From Stomorhina lunata (taxonomy: Eukaryota; Arthropoda; Insecta; Diptera; Rhiniidae): DNA of 64,000 nucleotides. The stretch is from positions 80,899,304 to 80,963,303 of the forward strand of contig OW121741.1 in NCBI GenBank assembly GCA_933228675.1, given 5' to 3'. Positions 1 to 11,548 of the stretch are shown one piece after another (within the stretch, counting starts at the first letter, position 1; each line of letters opens with the position of its first letter). Position numbers and translations under genes: made by a program. The notes below the pieces were generated by a model that was not told the origin of the DNA, searched no databases, and saw nothing but the letters and a program-made list of their open reading frames with translations.

Positions 1-741
1 TGAGAGAATCCAAAGGCGTAGATTTCTATGATATTGAAAAGCCCACCAGAGGTGATGCCTACAATCGCACATACCTCAGATCTTTTGATTATCAAGGTAA
101 GATGTTCGGGGAATAAAGCCAAAAGATCTTCCTAAAAAAATCTTCCGATCTATAACTCACTTTTTCTTTTTAAATTTCATATATTTCTTTTAGAACTCAT
201 GTATCGCACCATGATCAAGTATGATATTGATGAAGATCGCGATAAATTGCTAGAAGAACTTATGCGTGGCCCTGTTAGCAAAGCTTTAGGTATTGACCCT
301 AAAGTTAAATGGGGCTCCCAAAGCGGTCTCACCTTCAATCGTCAAATGGGTGATTTCATGAAACCTGTTATTGATATCGGTAAGAATTCCGTAATCTTCT
401 ATTAAAAATTTTTAAATAATCTTTAATTTTTTTCCCAAATTTCAGTTGACCAACTTTTGGACACTACCACCGTCAGGGTTGGTGTTCTCTCTGGCCAATT
501 GGATTTGATCTGTGCCACACCTGGTACTGTCAACTGGATTGATAAAATGCGTTGGAGCTATCGCGATGAGTATCTTAAGGCTCCTCGTACCGCTATAAGT
601 GTTGATCGCATTTTGGAGGGTTATGAAAAATCTGCTCGTAACTTCACCATGTTCTGGGTTAACCGTGCCGGACACATGGTACCCGCCGATAATCCTGCCG
701 CTATGAGTTATATTTTGAAGAAATTTACCAATTATGGTTAA
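1..741 (+). CDS. Serine carboxypeptidase, peptidase family S10 (3' part, three exons)
   Basis: This is the C-terminal part of a secreted or lysosomal serine carboxypeptidase, most like the retinoid-inducible (SCPEP1-type) branch of family S10, which removes C-terminal residues from peptides. The coding exons are 1-96, 194-379 and 446-741, and the reading frame runs on across both splice junctions. Exon 3 holds the catalytic Asp in the GQLDLICATPGT segment and the catalytic His in NRAGHMVPADNP. The catalytic Ser and the signal peptide would lie upstream of the window. The protein ends at TAA 739-741. No frame break is seen, so this looks like a functional host gene. I cannot say which of the several fly paralogues it is. 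Confidence 0.93.
97..193 (+). other. Intron of the serine carboxypeptidase gene
   Basis: The donor is CAAG|GTAAGA and the acceptor is TTCTTTTAG with a pyrimidine-rich tract. At 97 nt it has the short size typical of dipteran introns. Splicing here completes a Glu codon and keeps the S10 frame. Confidence 0.9.
380..445 (+). other. Intron of the serine carboxypeptidase gene
   Basis: The donor is ATCG|GTAAGA and the acceptor is CCAAATTTCAG. The intron is 66 nt, and its removal joins the exons through a Val codon. Confidence 0.9.
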
Positions 742-789
742 AATGATAAATTAAAGTCGATATTGAAGTGTTTGTAAATATTTAATTGT

Positions 790-795
790 AATAAA
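790..795 (+). promoter_or_regulatory. Polyadenylation signal AATAAA of the carboxypeptidase gene
   Basis: A canonical AATAAA lies about 50 nt after the stop codon in an AT-rich 3' UTR. No gene is seen between here and the repeats that begin near 1,110. Confidence 0.6.
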
Positions 796-1109
796 TTATT
801 AAAAAAATGTAACCATTCGCAAACATTTTTAGGGTTACACTTCTCTGACTATATAGAATATAGGTCTAAGGCCTGGAGTTTCGTTGGAACCTTCATAGGA
901 GCAACATCTAAGTTTAGTTTATGAAATATGTACCTCTTAGTAGTTTATTTTATTCCTTTTATCCGTAAACATTGAACTTATAATAGGTGGGGCTGATAGC
1001 AAGGAAGACTTAACATGAACCTTACCACATGTTCGTGATTCTATCTTTTCCTCCGAAACTGGTACCTTGCCTGAGACCACGATCTTTAAAAGTAAGCATT
1101 CTACATGCT

Positions 1110-1375
1110 CTTAGAATCAATAAAGTATTTGACTGCCAAGCCGAGAGAGTCTCTAAAATGGATGAGAGCAAATTTGAAAACTCTGACGGCCAAGCAAAGA
1201 GACTCTTTAAAATGGACAAGAGGCATTTGTGAAAAATATGATGCCAAACATCATGCTCTTAGGATCATTGAGAGATTTAATAAAGTCTATCCATAAACTC
1301 TGGCTGCCAAGCCCAGAGAGTCTCTAAAATGGTTAAGAGCAATTTCGAAACTTTGACTCTGGAAAGCTAAGAGTA
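1110..1375. repeat. Short diverged tandem repeat
   Basis: The phrase GCCAAGC followed by agagagtctctaaaatgg and then a segment like gagcaaatttgaaaactctga occurs at about 1,135, 1,190 and 1,305, with substitutions and small indels. Short reading frames here arise from the repeat. I recognise no family. Confidence 0.6.
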
Positions 1376-1415
1376 AAGCTAATGAGTAGGAGGCAAAATG
1401 CATTAATAGTATCTA

Positions 1416-2565
1416 AAGCAAGACAAGAGACATTTCAGATCGGATTCCGAAAAGCCTTAAGTTAGTGTTCACACTGGCTTAAAAGTTTTGGGTGAGGTTG
1501 TCAAATACAATCTGGTAATGGTGGTTATCAACAGTGAAAAGGCAGGCGTCCCCGCTCGTTGAAATAAGTGTCAATGACACTTGTTTTAAGCTTTTTTTGT
1601 TTTATTTCTAAGGCAACGTGGAAATGACCTCGTTCCTCTCCCACCGTTCTCAAAGTAGCTGGTTCCAGAGTCGAATCAAACTCGTCATCTTCTATGCTTC
1701 CGTGCAGCACTGAAAAAAGTATATAAGGTATAACTAGAAGTAACTTTGAATGTATTTGTCAAATATACTGTCACGACCAGACCCAGGGCACTTGCTCGGA
1801 CATCATCCGTTCTAGAAGACGTCAAATGTATAATCTGCAGGCTCCAGAAATGTATCTATCGTGCAGTTCCGAAGAAAGTGAATGAGATATTGTCAGGATT
1901 TTGTCGATAGCGATAATATCCCTACCAGATATAGGGAATATACTTGGATTCCGTCAATTTCAGAGGACGTGAAATGAGTCCCTAAAATGAGCAAGATTTC
2001 TAGAAAATATGATGCTCTAAACAAGACAAAAGACATTTCTGAACGGTATCCGAAAAGCTTGAAGTTGGTGGTCACTCTGGCTTAAAAGAATTGGCTGAGG
2101 ACAGCCTGGTAATGGCGGTTATCAACAGTGAAAAGGCAGACGTCCACACTTGTTAAAACAAGTGTCATTGAAAAGCTTTGTTTTTGTTTTATTTCCGGGG
2201 CAACGTGGAAATGACCGCATTCCTCTCCCACCGTTCTTAAAGTAGCTGGTTCCAGAGTCGAATCAAACTCGTCATCTTCTATGCTTCCATGCAGCTCTGA
2301 AGAAAGAATATAAGGTATAACTAGAAGTAACTTTGAATGCATTTGTCAAGTATATCGTCACGACCAGACCCAGGGCACTTGCTCGGACAGCATCCATTCT
2401 AGAAGACGTAAAATGTATAATCTGCAGGCTCCAGAAATGTATATATCGTGCAGATCCGAAGAAAGTGAATGAAATATTGTCAGGATTTTGTCGATAGCGA
2501 TAATATCCCTACCAGATTCAGGGCATATACTTGGATTCCGTCAATTTCAGAGGAAGTGGAAGGCA
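1416..2565. repeat. Tandem duplication, two units of about 0.59 kb
   Basis: The segment at about 1,416-1,977 recurs at about 2,010-2,563 with high identity. Markers shared in order are cgtggaaatgacc, ctcccaccgttct, agtcgaatcaaactcgtcat, cacgaccagacccagggcac, and the end motif ttggattccgtcaatttcag. The small minus-strand reading frames in both copies (1,528-1,710 and 2,082-2,342) are related to each other but resemble no protein family I know. I treat the block as non-coding repeat. Confidence 0.8.
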
Positions 2566-4250
2566 ATTCTAACTTCTCAACTAGACCAGAAAGCTTGTGG
2601 ACTAGATGAGACATGTATTATTTATACTGAATAACGAGAACCTATCGAGTTTAGACAAGCCCTTACTAATAAATTAAGAGAATCTGTAGGCGAGAGATGA
2701 GGTAACTATAGAGAGATGTAACTATCGTGCAGATCTGAAGAAAGTAGATAAGATGTAGCTAGGAGTTACTCCGGATGTTGTCGACAAAGTTTACATTTCG
2801 ACCAGAACTAGAGCATATGTTTGGACTTCGTTAATTTCAGAGGATGTGGAATGTAATTATAGTTTTCCAGTTCGACCAGAAAGTTCGTTGATTGTATAAG
2901 TCAGATGAAGATGGAAGGCACGTATTATTTATACTGAATACCAAGTACCTATCTAGTTTAGTCAAGAGAATCTGTAGATGAAAAAGGATGCAGAATCTAT
3001 AATCAGCAGACTTTAGTAATGTAAATATCGTGAAGATACGAGGGAAGTGTAGGAGATATGGCCAGGAGTGGCTCCGGATGTTGTCGACAAAGTTCGAGTT
3101 CCGCCTAAAACCAGAGCAAATGCTTGCATTCCGTCAATTTTAGAGGACGCGGAATGTAATAATAGTTTTCCAGCTCGACCAGAAATGTGGTTGAATGAGT
3201 CGGATTAAGATCGTAGGCATATATTATTTATACTGAATACCGAGTACCTATCGAGTTTAGTCAAGGGCTTACTATTTAAGGAGAATCTGTAGACGAGAGA
3301 GGATGCAGAATCTATAATTTATAGACTTCAGTTATGTATCTATTGTGCAGATCCGAGAAAAGTAGATGAGATATAGCCAGGAGTGACTCTGGATATTGTC
3401 GACAAGGTTGATATTCCGATCAGAACTAGAGCATATGCTTGGATTCCGTCAATTTCAGAGGATGTGAAATGCAATGCTAACTTTCCAACTCAAAAAGATA
3501 GTTGGAAGATTGGATAAGAGCAATTCCAGAGGACGCGAAATCCATAATCTTTAAGATCAAGAAATGTACCTATTGTGCAGATTTGAAGAAAGTGGTTGAG
3601 ATATGGCCAGAAGTGGCTTTGGATGTAGTCGACAATGGTGACATTCCGACCAGATTCATGGCACATGCTTCGATTCCGTCAATTTCAGAGGACGCAGAGT
3701 TTAAACTGAGAAATCGAATCCTAAGTTTCCAAATCGACTAGAAATTTTGTGGAGATCGTAGACATAAATTATTTTACTAAATGCCGAGTACCTATCGGGT
3801 TAAGCCAAAGGTTTACTAATGAATTAAGAGAAATTGTAGACAAGACAGGATGCGGAATTCTGAGAATAAGAAATCCATAATCTTTAAGCTCGGAAATGTA
3901 TATATCTTACAGATCCGAGGAAAGTTGATAAGATATGACTATTATGTTGCCGAAAATTGTGAAAGTCTGACCGAATTCAGGGTATACGCTTTGATTTTCT
4001 CAACTACAGAGGACCCGGAATGCAAAATTTGCAGTCTCAAGAAATGTAATCCTAACTTTAAAACTAGACTAAAAAATTGGTGAATTGGATGAGTGAAATG
4101 GAGATCGACCACATCCAATAGAAAGTTGATGATATATGGCCAAGAGTGTCTATGGATGTTGACAAGAAAAGCATCCCAACCAGATCAAGGTCTTGCTTAT
4201 TAATAAAGAAAATATGTAGACGAGAGAGAAGGGTGTCTCTTTATAACAAT
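2566..4250. repeat. Degenerate satellite-like repeat, period about 0.31 kb
   Basis: Motifs like ggatgttgtcgacaaag recur near 2,772, 3,080, 3,389, 3,624 and 4,154, so the first spacings are about 308 bp and later ones are irregular. Each is followed by cgaccaga, a 'ttccgtcaatttcagaggac' phrase and 'tatttatactgaata'. The repeat is related to the preceding 0.59-kb units. Reading frames such as 3,502-3,741 and 3,850-4,083 come from the repeat and carry no recognisable domain. Confidence 0.7.
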
Positions 4251-4593
4251 ATCAAATAAAGAATTTTTTAAAGAAGAGCTTCTGGAGCCTGGATAACATC
4301 AAGAAGAGACTAGTGTCTCATCCTGATCTAATGCATTTGAGTCATTGGGTAATGTCTTCATCACAAAATCTAACAAAAAACTTTGTGTGGAAGCGCTTCT
4401 CCCAGACACTGATGAGGATGCATAGACTTAAGATAAACCGAGAAATATATTTAAGCCGGAGCCGTCCAGCTTTACAGCACAATGGGCGAACTTTTTCAAA
4501 AGAACTTTTGAGCTGTCACTATGTGCATATGAGTGAGACGCAACTATGTTTGTTCCCCTCACACTTACGTAATATTATCTTTGCAGAGTCTCG

Positions 4594-5787
4594 ATTGTAT
4601 GGTTAAATTGTAAGGGCCGATGTTGAATGTGAACCACACCTAAACGCCAAGTTTTTTTCCGAATTTTATTTGACATTTCTCTATTTCAGACTTACTCAAT
4701 TTGAACCATGGAGAGATACACAATCCAAAAACGTGTTAAAGTTGTCCAGACTTATTATGAAAAAAATTGGTCAATTTGATCGTCCAAATGTGCGTACAAT
4801 CGCAAAAATCGTGGAAAAATTCGAGCAAACCGGATCTGTAGAAGATGTGAAAACACCAGTGCTTTCTCGTACAGCTCGTACTGCAGAAAATATTGCTGCT
4901 ATTCGCGATAGTGTGGCTGAAGAGCCGTCCACCTCAACTCGTCGTCACGCTCGTCGTTGATGAACATTATGCATAAAGACTTGCATTTACACGCTTACAA
5001 GGTGCAATTGGCTCAAGAACTAAAGCCTCTTGACCATTCCAAACGTCGTGAATGGGCAGAATGGTGGCAAGAAATGGCAACAGTGGATGATCAATTTTCG
5101 AAGAAAATCATCTTCAGTGATGAGGCACATTTTCACCTCAGTGGATCCGTCAATAAACAGAATTGCCGCATTTGGGCGAATGAGAATCCAAGAGTGATTG
5201 TCGAAAAACCAATGCACCCACAAAGAGTGACTGTTTTTTGCGGTTTATGGGCTGGCGGCATCATCGAGCCGTATTTTTTCCAAAATGATTCCGGTCAGGC
5301 AGTTACGAACTTTTTATGGCCCGAATTGGAAGATATGGATGTGGACGATATGCAGGACGTTGCCACTTGCCACACAGCTAACGAAACAATGGCTCTTTTG
5401 CGCAACAAATTTAATGGCCGTGTTATCTCACGTAATGGCGATGTCAATTGGCCGCCATGATCTTGTGATTTGAAACCGTTGGACTTTTTTCTTTGGGGTT
5501 ATTTGAAAGAAAAGGTGTACGTCGATAAGCCAGCAACAATTCAAGAGCTAAAGGATGAGATAATTCGGCACATTAACGTCATAGAACCTCCATTATGCCT
5601 CAGGGTCATCGAAAATTTGGACCATCAGATGCCGCCGTGGTTGCGGCACCCATTTGGCCGATATTTTGTTCCATAAATAATTGAGTAATACCAATATATC
5701 ATAATAAAATAAAATTACAAAAATTTACTAAATAGTTTGTGTTTTATTCAAAATCAACATCGGCCCTTGAAATTTAACCACCCGATA
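4594..5787 (+). mobile_element. IS630-Tc1-mariner superfamily DNA transposon, inactivated
   Basis: Imperfect terminal inverted repeats, tggttaaattgtaagggccg at about 4,600 and its counterpart tggttaaatttcaagggccg (minus strand, ending near 5,780), continue inward as atgttga. They enclose a single transposase gene on the plus strand with frame breaks. A clean TA duplication is not visible, probably because the ends have mutated. The size of about 1.2 kb is normal for the superfamily. Confidence 0.87.
4708..5676 (+). pseudogene. Broken mariner-like transposase gene
   Basis: The start codon at 4,708 begins a short open stretch, after which the frame shifts near 4,775. The next part (with FDRPNVRTIAKIVEKFEQ, a helix-turn-helix region) ends at a stop near 4,960. 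The frame shifts again into the catalytic part, about 4,957-5,460. The first Asp is in IIFSDEAHFHL, the second in MQDVATCHT, and the third in SCDLKPLDFFLWG after a TGA at 5,458-5,460. Short deletions appear to lie just before TNFLWPELEDMD and in DDMQDVAT. About 36 residues lie between the second and third Asp, more than in classic DD34D mariners, so a maT-like or related group is possible. This copy cannot encode an intact enzyme. Confidence 0.88.
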
Positions 5788-5956
5788 TAAGCTCGAATAT
5801 ATGAAGTAAAATGTAAGTCTGGCAACACTGACCATAAGAGCTTTCAAAGCTGTAAACTATAAAATAATGTATTTGTTTCAAATTACCTTAAATTTATAAA
5901 TAAATCTTAAGGGCTTCTCGTAGCTACTGAAACCTTATGTCACTTTTCAAGTTAAG

Positions 5957-6498
5957 GTAGAAACACAATTGGGACGAATGACTAATTTCGTCCAGCACGA
6001 CGAATTCGGTTTTAAAAATTTGTATTGTAAATTCGTCCATTGAACACATTTGCGACGAATAAACGTTGTTGACGCCATTTTTCTTGCTTTTTTATTTGCA
6101 CAAATTACTTACACTTACACGGAAAAATCGCGCTCTCACAAAATTTGCATTTTTTTTAATTTGTTTCTTTTTACTAATTGACAAGATTATTATATTAAAA
6201 TAATTTTATTTGAAATAAATATTTTTGTTTACATTTTATAAGGTGACCATATTTAATAAGAACACAAATAATTTCTAATATTTTACAACAGAAATAGAAA
6301 TACAGCCACTCTAAACCAGTTTTGTCGTCGTTCGTCTGCGTATGAAATAGAAATAAACCTATCGCACTGTTCGATACGCACGACGAATTTCGTCGTACGC
6401 ATCAATTGTAAGCAGACTCATATAAACCCATATGTTCTATTTCTAACGACGAATATTCGTTCCGAAAAATTGGTCGTTCGTTCCAATTGTGTTTCATA
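5957..6498. mobile_element. MITE-like element with inverted ends
   Basis: The left end gtagaaacacaattgggacg is matched, inverted, by the right end (minus strand gtatgaaacacaattggaac). The inside is non-coding and has several cgacgaa/ttcgtcg dyads, including a strong hairpin at about 6,380-6,412. It is about 540 bp with no coding capacity, so it would be non-autonomous. The superfamily is not assigned and no convincing target duplication was found. Confidence 0.6.
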
Positions 6499-7274
6499 CT
6501 ATAAACAATTAATTCAATATTTCATTAAATATTATATAATTAATAACAACTTAAGTAATTAACAAATTCATAATAACTTAAATGTCTAGTCGTTAAATTT
6601 AATTAAAAGACACGTCTATAAAATGATTTCTTCCTCCACAAAACAAACTCGTCTTAAATTTATTTTCACTTGAAAAATAAATTTAATTAAATTTTGATTA
6701 CAATTTTATAGTGAAGAGTCACAAATTTTAAGCCCCTGGGAATAAAAAAAGCTGACAGAATCAAGAGTAATGGAAAATGTGTAAGTAAGTTAAAGTTTAT
6801 GTTAGAAGATGTAAGAGAGAAAGTGTGGCAGCAATTTTCACCTAAGACATTCCTGTTGAATTTAATACACTGTGATACAAAATTGAAAAAAAAAATAGTA
6901 AAAATTTTCATATATGTAGCAATACTGCTATTTTCGAAGTACAACAAATTTGTAGTTTTTCTACCTTTTTACAGTTTTTATTGCTCTGAAACTATTTTCC
7001 TCTTAAAACACGAGGTAGTCTTCTTTTAACGACAGAAGTCAACTTACAGTTCCATATTGACAAGAAAAAAATTCCCACTTAAGAGGAGGGAAATTCGAAA
7101 ATTCTCAACAAATATTAATTAAAATATGTTCTTCATAGTTGGTAAGCCCTACAACATTAACATGAGGCCGATGTAAAAAAAATAAAATTTGATGTAGAAG
7201 CTTAAATAATATGACTACCTAAGAATAGATGGCTTAACTTCGACGTTCTAAAAACAGACATGACCTATAATTAC
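6499..7274. other. AT-rich DNA, nothing recognised
   Basis: No coding, RNA or repeat signal is recognised. Short reading frames at 6,687-6,947 (minus) and 6,799-7,029 (plus) are low-complexity and overlap each other. Confidence 0.5.
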
Positions 7275-8590
7275 AATATTCAAAATTGACAGGAGCCATT
7301 CAAATTCCCAGTCAATCCCACTAAAACGATACTTGTCCTTGCCTCGCGGAAATACACAACACCCATTTTTACACTTCCAAAATTTAATAAGGTAGAACTT
7401 GTGTTCACTGTAGATGCCAAATAGCATGGGGTCATTTTAGACTTAAAACTGTCCTGGGGCTCAAATACCCAATTCAGGCTGTCCAAAGCGTTCATAGGAC
7501 TCTTCTCATGCAGAGGCGCCAACTTAACCCTACCAACACTCGCCTGGTTCTTCGATATGGTTGACAAGCCTATACTTATGTATGGTGCGCTGGTTTGACG
7601 GAATGCACTCACCAAGGCAGACCAGCGGGATTGTTTTACTAAAATTTTAAGATCGTCCGCTATAAGGACTACTGGTGTCTTAAGAACCACATATCTAAGG
7701 TGCTCTTTCTCATGCTTAACTGGCTCCCAGTCGAACTAATGGCATAACAAATTGCTCTTAAATCGGCTGTCCGACTAAGCACTATCGGAAACTGGTCCCA
7801 CTCACAAAAAGGACACTCCACTATTCTGGATAAAATTACAATCCGGACTACATCGACTAATGCATATTCACCCTACTCTTTGATAGATCTTTTATTGTAA
7901 CTATCTCTGGATACCCCTTATCTCTTGATGACGGATATTTGGAGGTATACACGGATGGATCTAAGTAAAAAAAAGGTGGGTGGGGGTTCTTCATTCCGCT
8001 ATTAGGGAAGGAAATTTGTTTCAGGCTTGCAGATCTATGTAGTATTCTCAAGCCGAGATATCGGCAATTTTTAATGTTAATTGGATAAGATACCACAGAA
8101 TATTCTACCTTTCTGTATCGACAGCCAGGCTGCCATAAAATCTCTATCTAATGTTCACACAACATCTGTTCTTACTCGCAAATATCAGGCATCTCTTAAC
8201 GAGATGGCGAGACATTGCAATATTAAACTTTTCTGGATACTCGGGTACAATAACATACCTGTTAACACCACTGCGGACAAACTTGCCAAATCCGGTGCTA
8301 TTCTGGGTCAGGAAAACATTGATCGATTTCAGGATTACCGTATCTGTCTTTAAATCAGTAATTAGACAATTTCTCTACCGGTCAGCCTAGAACACTTGGT
8401 CCAATGAAACCACTTGTTCAATCTTCGGTCTAACAAGGTCCAACTTCAATAATAAACGTTCTAAATGCTTGGCTCTTTCAAATCTAAGAGCTCATAATCT
8501 AGGGGCGCTTTTCCTGCATGATATTTAAGATCTATTTGTAAATTATACTCAGGCTGGCTTAAATAAGCCTCTCATTGATGGTCTGGAATT
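7275..8590 (+). pseudogene. Eroded non-LTR retrotransposon (LINE) ORF2: RT end, RNase H, C-terminal region
   Basis: On the plus strand from about 7,299 the translation contains VNPTKTILVL, then DAK-stop-HGVILDLKLSW, then KPILMYGALV followed by a stop. These are the end of a LINE reverse transcriptase of the I/LOA/R1 group, with nonsense codons in place of a Tyr and a Trp. RNase H follows in shifted frames: VYTDGSK near 7,950, AEISAIF near 8,050, FCIDSQAAIKSL in an open stretch from about 8,081, and TADKLAKSG near 8,275-8,300. A further C-terminal part (RSNLRAHNLG, then FLHDI) runs to about 8,560. Several stops and frameshifts mark it as an old dead copy. It ends where the 29-bp minisatellite begins. 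Confidence 0.85.
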
Positions 8591-8594
8591 AATC

Positions 8595-10590
8595 AATGTC
8601 TTTCTTTTCCCTTAAATTTCCCTTTTTTATGGGAAATTCTCAAAGTTTCAGTTTTTTATGAAAAATTTTCAAAATTTCCCGTTTTTATGGGAAATTTTAA
8701 AAATTTTCTGTAAAATGGGAAATTTTAAAAATTTCCCATAAAAATGATAAATTTGTAAAATTTCACCAAAAAACGGGAAATTTTAAAAATTTCAAATAAG
8801 AAAGGGAAATTTTGAAAATTTTAAATAAAAAAAGGGAAATTTTGAAAATTTCCCATAAAAAAGGGAAATTTTGAAAATTTCCAATAAAAAAGGGAAATTT
8901 TGAAAATTTCCCATAAAAAAAGGGAAATTTTGAAAATTTCCCCTTAAAAAAGGGAAATTTTGAAAATTTTCCATAATAAAGTGAAATTTTAAAAATTTCC
9001 TATAAAAAAGGGAAATTTTGAAAATTTCCCATAAAAATAGGAAATTTTGAAAATTTCACCTAAAAAAGGGAAATTTTAAAAATTTCCAATAAAAAAGGGA
9101 AATTTTGAAAATTTTGAAAATTTCCGATAAAAAAGGGAAATTTTGAAAATTTCTCATAAAAAAGGGAAATTTTAAAAATTTCCCATAAAAAAGGGAAACT
9201 TTTAAAATTTCCCATAAAAAAGGTAAATTTTTAAAATTTCCCATAAAAAAGGGAAATTTTTAAAATTTCCCATAAAAATAGGAAATTTTGAAAATTTCAC
9301 CCAAAAACGGAAAATTTTGCAAATTTCCAATAAAAAAGAGAAATTTTTAAAATTTTCCATAAAAATTGGATATTTTAAAAATTTCCCATAAAAAAGGGAA
9401 ATTTTGAAAATTTCCCGTAAAAAAGGGAAATTTTGAAAATTTTCCATAATAAAGTGAAATTTTGCAAATTTCCTATAAAAAAGGGAAATTTTGAAAATAT
9501 CCCATAAAAATAGGAAATTTTGAAAATTTCACCTAAAAAAGGGAAATTTTAAAAATTTCCAATAAAAAAAGGGAAATTTTGAAAATTTTGAAAATTTCCG
9601 ATAAAAAAGGGAAATTTTGAAAATTTCTCATAAAAAAGGGAAATTTTTAAAATTTCCCATAAAAAAGGGAAACTTTTAAAATTTCCCATAAAAAAGGTAA
9701 ATTTTTAAAATTTCCCATAAAAAAGGGAAGTTTTTAAAATTTCCCATAAAAATAGGAAATTTTGAAAATTTCACCCAAAAACGGAAAATTTTGCAAATTT
9801 CCAATAAAAAAGAGAAATTTTTAAAATTTTCCATAAAAATTGGATATTTTAAAAATTTCCCATAAAAATGGGAAATTTTGAAAATTTTCCATAAAAATTG
9901 GAAATTTCGAAAATTTCCCATAAAAACGGAAATTTTGAAAATTTCCAAAAAGAAATGGGAAATTTTGAAAATTTCCCATAAAAACGGGAAATTTTGAAAA
10001 TTTCCCATAAAAACGGGAAATTTTGAAAATTTTTCATAAAAAACTGAAACTTTGAGAATTTCCCATAAAAAAGGGTAATTTAAAAAAAATTTCATAAAAG
10101 GGAAATTTTGATAATTTCTCATAAAAACGGGAAATTCTAAAAAAATTTTCATAAAAAGGAACATTTTGAAAATTTCCCAAAAATACGGGAAATTTTGCCT
10201 TTTTATGGAAAATTTTCAAAATTTCCCTTTTTTAGAGAAATTTTCAAAAAATTTCTTGTTTCTTTTTTTAAAATTTTCCTTTTTATGGAAAATTTTCCGT
10301 TTTTATGGGAAATTTTCGAAATTTCCAAATTTTATGAGAAATTTTCGAAACATCGAATTTTAATGGAAAATTTTCAAAATTTCCCATTTTGATGGGAAAT
10401 TTTCTATTTTTTTTTTTAAATTTCAAAATTTCCCGCTTTCATGGGATATTTTCAAAATTTACCTTTTTTATGGGAAATTTTCAAAATTTCTATTTTTTTT
10501 TTTGAAAATTTTCAAAATTTCCCGTTTTCATGGGATATTTTCAAAATTTCCTATTTTTATGGAAAATTTTAAAAATTTCCTATTTTGATA
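8595..10590. repeat. 29-bp palindromic minisatellite with orientation switches
   Basis: The unit is a near-perfect dyad, arms GGGAAATTTT and AAAATTTCCC around one central base, followed by a spacer cataaaaaa; 29 bp in the commonest form. The asymmetric spacer gives orientation. About 8,600-8,690 reads ttttttatggg, about 8,700-10,190 reads cccataaaaaa, and about 10,200-10,590 reads tttttatggg again. A block from about 9,000-9,400 is repeated about 474 bp later (for example ccaaaaacgg at 9,301 and 9,775). The long FPFL-rich reading frames here are products of the repeat. Confidence 0.95.
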
Positions 10591-11434
10591 CTACAGGAGC
10601 TGGCACAAGGATTTTGGAAGTGTCTAATCTATGCAGGAGCATTATGATGAATGAAACCAACCTAATCTTTTCAAATTCCCAAATATATGAGGAGGGAAAC
10701 TCTGAAGTTGGCGGACTTCTTAGCACTTCTCGTAGTTTTGCATTTTTTAGCTCTTCACCTTATCAACCACTTTTTGGTTTGTATATTCTAAAATTTAGTT
10801 TGATCAAACTACCACAAAATATTCCAACAGCCACTTTCATTCTAATTATTTATGTCACTAAAACTTAATCAATTACTTAAACTATTTAATTATGCAACAT
10901 CCGAAAAAGAGCAGAAAAGTCCCCTACAAAAAAAAAAAAAAAAAGAAACAAAAACTTAATAATCAAGTAGAAATTAGTTCAAAACAAAAATTATAAGAGA
11001 CAGGAAAGGAAAAACTTTTCAAGACAGGAAAGGAAAAACTTTTCATATGTGGCAAAAAAAAAGAAAAACTTTAAGATTTGTTCGTTGCCAGGCGAAATGA
11101 TGCTAGAATCGTGCCAAAAATACAAACACCAGGTCCCTTGCTCCCGCCCCCCTCGAAACCGATTACATGGGTTTAAACAAAAGAGACAAAGCTAAAAGTT
11201 TTATTTTTTTTTAAATCTACAGGAAAATCCTTTTCAAAGTTTGACATAGACTAGGGAATGTGGTACAAGTGTACAAATTGATTATGAATTTTTTTCTGTA
11301 TTCTTCCAAAACCCCATTTTGTTTTTCATCTTTTATACTGATTTAATGCTTTTTTGCTATTTTTAGTAGTTTTTCTTTTTTTTTTTTGGCATCACATACC
11401 AGGCAAGTCATTCAAGCAAGTTTAAAAGTTTATT
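10591..11434. other. Unassigned DNA with a short direct repeat
   Basis: No gene is recognised. An A-run lies at about 10,929-10,944, and two direct copies of agacaggaaaggaaaaactt lie at about 10,999-11,045. Confidence 0.5.
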
Positions 11435-11548
11435 AGGGGTATTCACAGATTAAGGTTAAGTTGATACCCTCAAATAGAAATACAAATACTCGTATGTACA
11501 TTAAAATCATCTTTAATCCATAGTTGCCCTTATTCTGTGAATACCCCT
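11435..11548. mobile_element. Small MITE-like inverted-repeat element
   Basis: The sequence AGGGGTATTCACAGATTAAG on the left is mirrored on the right (minus strand AGGGGTATTCACAGAATAAG). The element is about 114 bp, and flanking att trinucleotides on both sides are compatible with a 3-bp target duplication. It is non-coding. Confidence 0.55.

Noticed and set aside
8792..10392. Several FPFL/KFSKF-rich open frames
   Set aside because: These are translations of the 29-bp minisatellite. They overlap on both strands and share duplicated blocks.
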